Shown in pieces: positions 62,864-64,000 of a stretch of DNA of 64,000 nucleotides. This stretch comes from JAGWBD01 sp965197455. GTDB taxonomy: Bacteria > Chloroflexota > Anaerolineae > Aggregatilineales > Phototrophicaceae. The DNA is taken from NCBI GenBank assembly GCA_965197455.1, contig OZ240208.1:1054001-1118000 (forward strand), read 5' to 3'. Below the pieces are notes generated by a model. It saw only the letters and a program-made list of their open reading frames with translations, searched no databases and was not told the origin of the DNA. Position numbers and translations under genes: made by a program. Position 1 is the first letter of the stretch, and each line of letters begins with the position of its first letter.

Positions 62864-63785
62864 GCCGCCGTTGCTCGTCATCCTCGGCGCCACGGCCACC
62901 GGCAAAACCAGCCTCGCTCTCCAGCTGGCAACAGCGCTGGATGGTGAAATTGTCGGCGCGGACAGTCGGCAGATTTACCGCGGTATGGACATCGGCACCG
63001 CCAAGCCCGATGCACAGCAACGGCGCAGCGTGCCGCACCACCTGATCGACGTCGCCGACCCGGACGAAAACCCGGGGCTCGCAGAAGTCCAGCGAATGGC
63101 CCATGACGCCATCGCCGACATTCAGCGCCGTGGCCGCCTGCCCATGCTGGTGGGCGGCACCGGTCAGTACCTCAGCGCCATTGTCGAGGGCTGGACTATT
63201 CCGGTTGTCCCGCCCAACGCAGCCCTGCGCGCCGAACTGGAGCAGTTCGCAGCAGAACAGGGTCGCGCCGCGCTGCATCAACGCCTCGTCCGGGCCGATC
63301 CCGTCACCGCCGCCCGGACGCATCCAAACAACCTGCGACGGGTGGTGCGTTCGCTGGAGGTATGGCACGAGACCGGGCGGCCGATCAGCGAACAGCAGCA
63401 ACGTCATCTGCCACCCTGGGACGTCCGTCAAATCGGCCTGTGCCTGGAGCGCAGCGCCTTGCATCAGCGCGCGGATCGTCGCCTTGAAGCGATGGTTGAC
63501 GCCGGTTTTGTGGATGAGGTGCGCGCGCTGCTGCAAGCCGGTTACTCGCGCGACCTGCCATCCATGAGCGGCCTGGGCTATCGTGAACTGGCCGCGCATC
63601 TGCTGGACGACCTGCCCTTGCATGAAGCCATCGCGGCAGCGCAGATTGCCACCCACGGCTTCATCCGGCGCCAGCTCACCTGGTTCCGCGGCCATGATGA
63701 CGGCATCCGCTGGCATGACGCAGCCGACTTGCGCCCGGCCACGCTCATTCCTGAGCTTCTTGCCTGGCTGGACGAGCCGCGCTGA
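62853..63785 (+). CDS. miaA: tRNA dimethylallyltransferase
   Basis: This 310-residue enzyme adds a dimethylallyl group to A37 of tRNAs reading U-starting codons. It has the P-loop GATATGKT (12-19), DSRQIYRGMDIGTAKP, HHLIDVADP, GGTGQYL and a C-terminal MSGLGYREL block. The start is TTG 62853 with GGAGG six bases before it; an ATG at 62838 would lack a site. It overlaps the yraN stop by 11 bases. The dimethylallyl donor comes from isoprenoid synthesis, which the mevalonate genes nearby serve. Confidence 0.94.
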   Translation: MTGKPPLLVILGATATGKTSLALQLATALDGEIVGADSRQIYRGMDIGTAKPDAQQRRSVPHHLIDVADPDENPGLAEVQRMAHDAIADIQRRGRLPMLVGGTGQYLSAIVEGWTIPVVPPNAALRAELEQFAAEQGRAALHQRLVRADPVTAARTHPNNLRRVVRSLEVWHETGRPISEQQQRHLPPWDVRQIGLCLERSALHQRADRRLEAMVDAGFVDEVRALLQAGYSRDLPSMSGLGYRELAAHLLDDLPLHEAIAAAQIATHGFIRRQLTWFRGHDDGIRWHDAADLRPATLIPELLAWLDEPR

Positions 63786-63791
63786 AGTTAC

Positions 63792-64000
63792 TCAGTTGCC
63801 GTAGAGCTCCGGATAGTCCGCGACCACCATGTCCTGCTCGCCGACGCCCAGGATGGCCAGCATCTCCTGAATGCGCGTGGCCTTGTTGCCAGCGTCCGCG
63901 GCGGACCAGGTGCGGCTCTTCAACTCCAGGAAGGTGTCCTCGCCGTCCGGACCAGGGATGCGATCCACATTGACGTAGAAGCGCACGTCCTGATAGAGAA
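63792..64000 (-). CDS. C-terminal fragment of a CYTH-like protein, cut by the window edge
   Basis: About 69 residues are visible, beginning before the window end: VRFYVNVDRIPGPDGEDTFL, then LELKSRTWS and a helix up to AILGV, ending in ELYGN. The pattern V-R-x-Y-x-N-x-D-x-x-G and FLELKSRTW resembles the end of CYTH (class IV cyclase/triphosphatase) domains, which bind triphosphate via basic and acidic residues. With so little sequence the family is tentative. It is convergent with miaA. Confidence 0.4.
   Translation of the reverse strand, partial: LYQDVRFYVNVDRIPGPDGEDTFLELKSRTWSAADAGNKATRIQEMLAILGVGEQDMVVADYPELYGN

Noticed and set aside
63792..64000. Amidohydrolase or transporter assignment for the final fragment
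   Set aside because: The visible part has no such motif; only a CYTH-like pattern could be argued, and that weakly.

Overview
The window is a gene-dense, GC-rich stretch of a bacterial chromosome with no rRNA, tRNA, CRISPR array, insertion sequence or phage gene that I can recognise. Two extracytoplasmic lipoproteins carry a Thr/Pro-rich linker after the lipobox. Gfo/Idh/MocA oxidoreductases, SDRs and phytanoyl-CoA dioxygenases (PhyH) are numerous. A class II HMG-CoA reductase sits with an archaeal-type HMG-CoA synthase. Together these suggest a Chloroflexota bacterium, perhaps of the Caldilineales/Anaerolineae type. That placement is inference from gene style, not from a marker gene. Many genes start at GTG or TTG, and ATGA/GTGA overlaps are common. 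No stretch longer than about 300 bases lacks a gene, except 59566-59923, which holds phased repeats and a broken gene segment.

Layout. 1-2.4 kb: haloalkane-dehalogenase-like hydrolase (cut by the window edge), mltG and a truncated lipoprotein. 2.4-5.1 kb: a minus-strand acetoacetate-decarboxylase-like/SDR/SDR block with broken coding segments on both sides. 5.1-9.6 kb: pyrimidine nucleoside phosphorylase, an S9 peptidase and an epimerase. 9.6-13.2 kb: rhamnose genes (rhaI diverging from rhaB and a phosphoribosyltransferase). 13.2-18.5 kb: a minus-strand araB-araD-GH4-isomerase operon. 18.7-26.1 kb: hexuronate genes uxaC, uxaE and an SDR fructuronate reductase, interrupted by a sulfatase-PhyH-alcohol dehydrogenase operon. 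26.1-33.6 kb: msrB and a divergent sugar-acid block (SDR, FAH-family dehydratase and UxaA on minus; YjhG-type dehydratase and 2,5-dioxovalerate dehydrogenase on plus) that looks like a Weimberg-type route to 2-oxoglutarate. 33.6-37.4 kb: a heterodimeric ABC exporter. 37.7-46.4 kb: a sugar oxidation region (aldo/keto reductase, unknown 96-aa protein, PhyH, D-galactonate dehydratase, TIM barrel, two tandem Gfo/Idh, epimerase, PLP enzyme). 46.3-53.4 kb: ftcD, a Gfo/Idh with a Cys cluster, an Opp-type uptake system without ATPases, and a lipoprotein cytochrome c. 53.5-60.2 kb: alpha-oxoamine synthase, small membrane protein, polysaccharide deacetylase, HMG-CoA reductase, HMG-CoA synthase, Gfo/Idh and a DUF35 OB-fold protein with a lost or broken zinc ribbon. 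60.3-64 kb: membrane pyrophosphatase, yraN, miaA and a gene fragment.

Taken together the window is a plant- or algal-polysaccharide monomer catabolic island. It handles rhamnose, arabinose, galacturonate, galactonate, pentonate and probably sulfated sugars. It is flanked by housekeeping genes and by the upper mevalonate pathway. No transcription factor gene is visible, and several expected steps (rhamnulose-1-phosphate aldolase, mannonate dehydratase, KDG kinase and aldolase, sugar lactonase, acetoacetyl-CoA thiolase, transporter ATPases) are absent and must lie elsewhere if these routes work.
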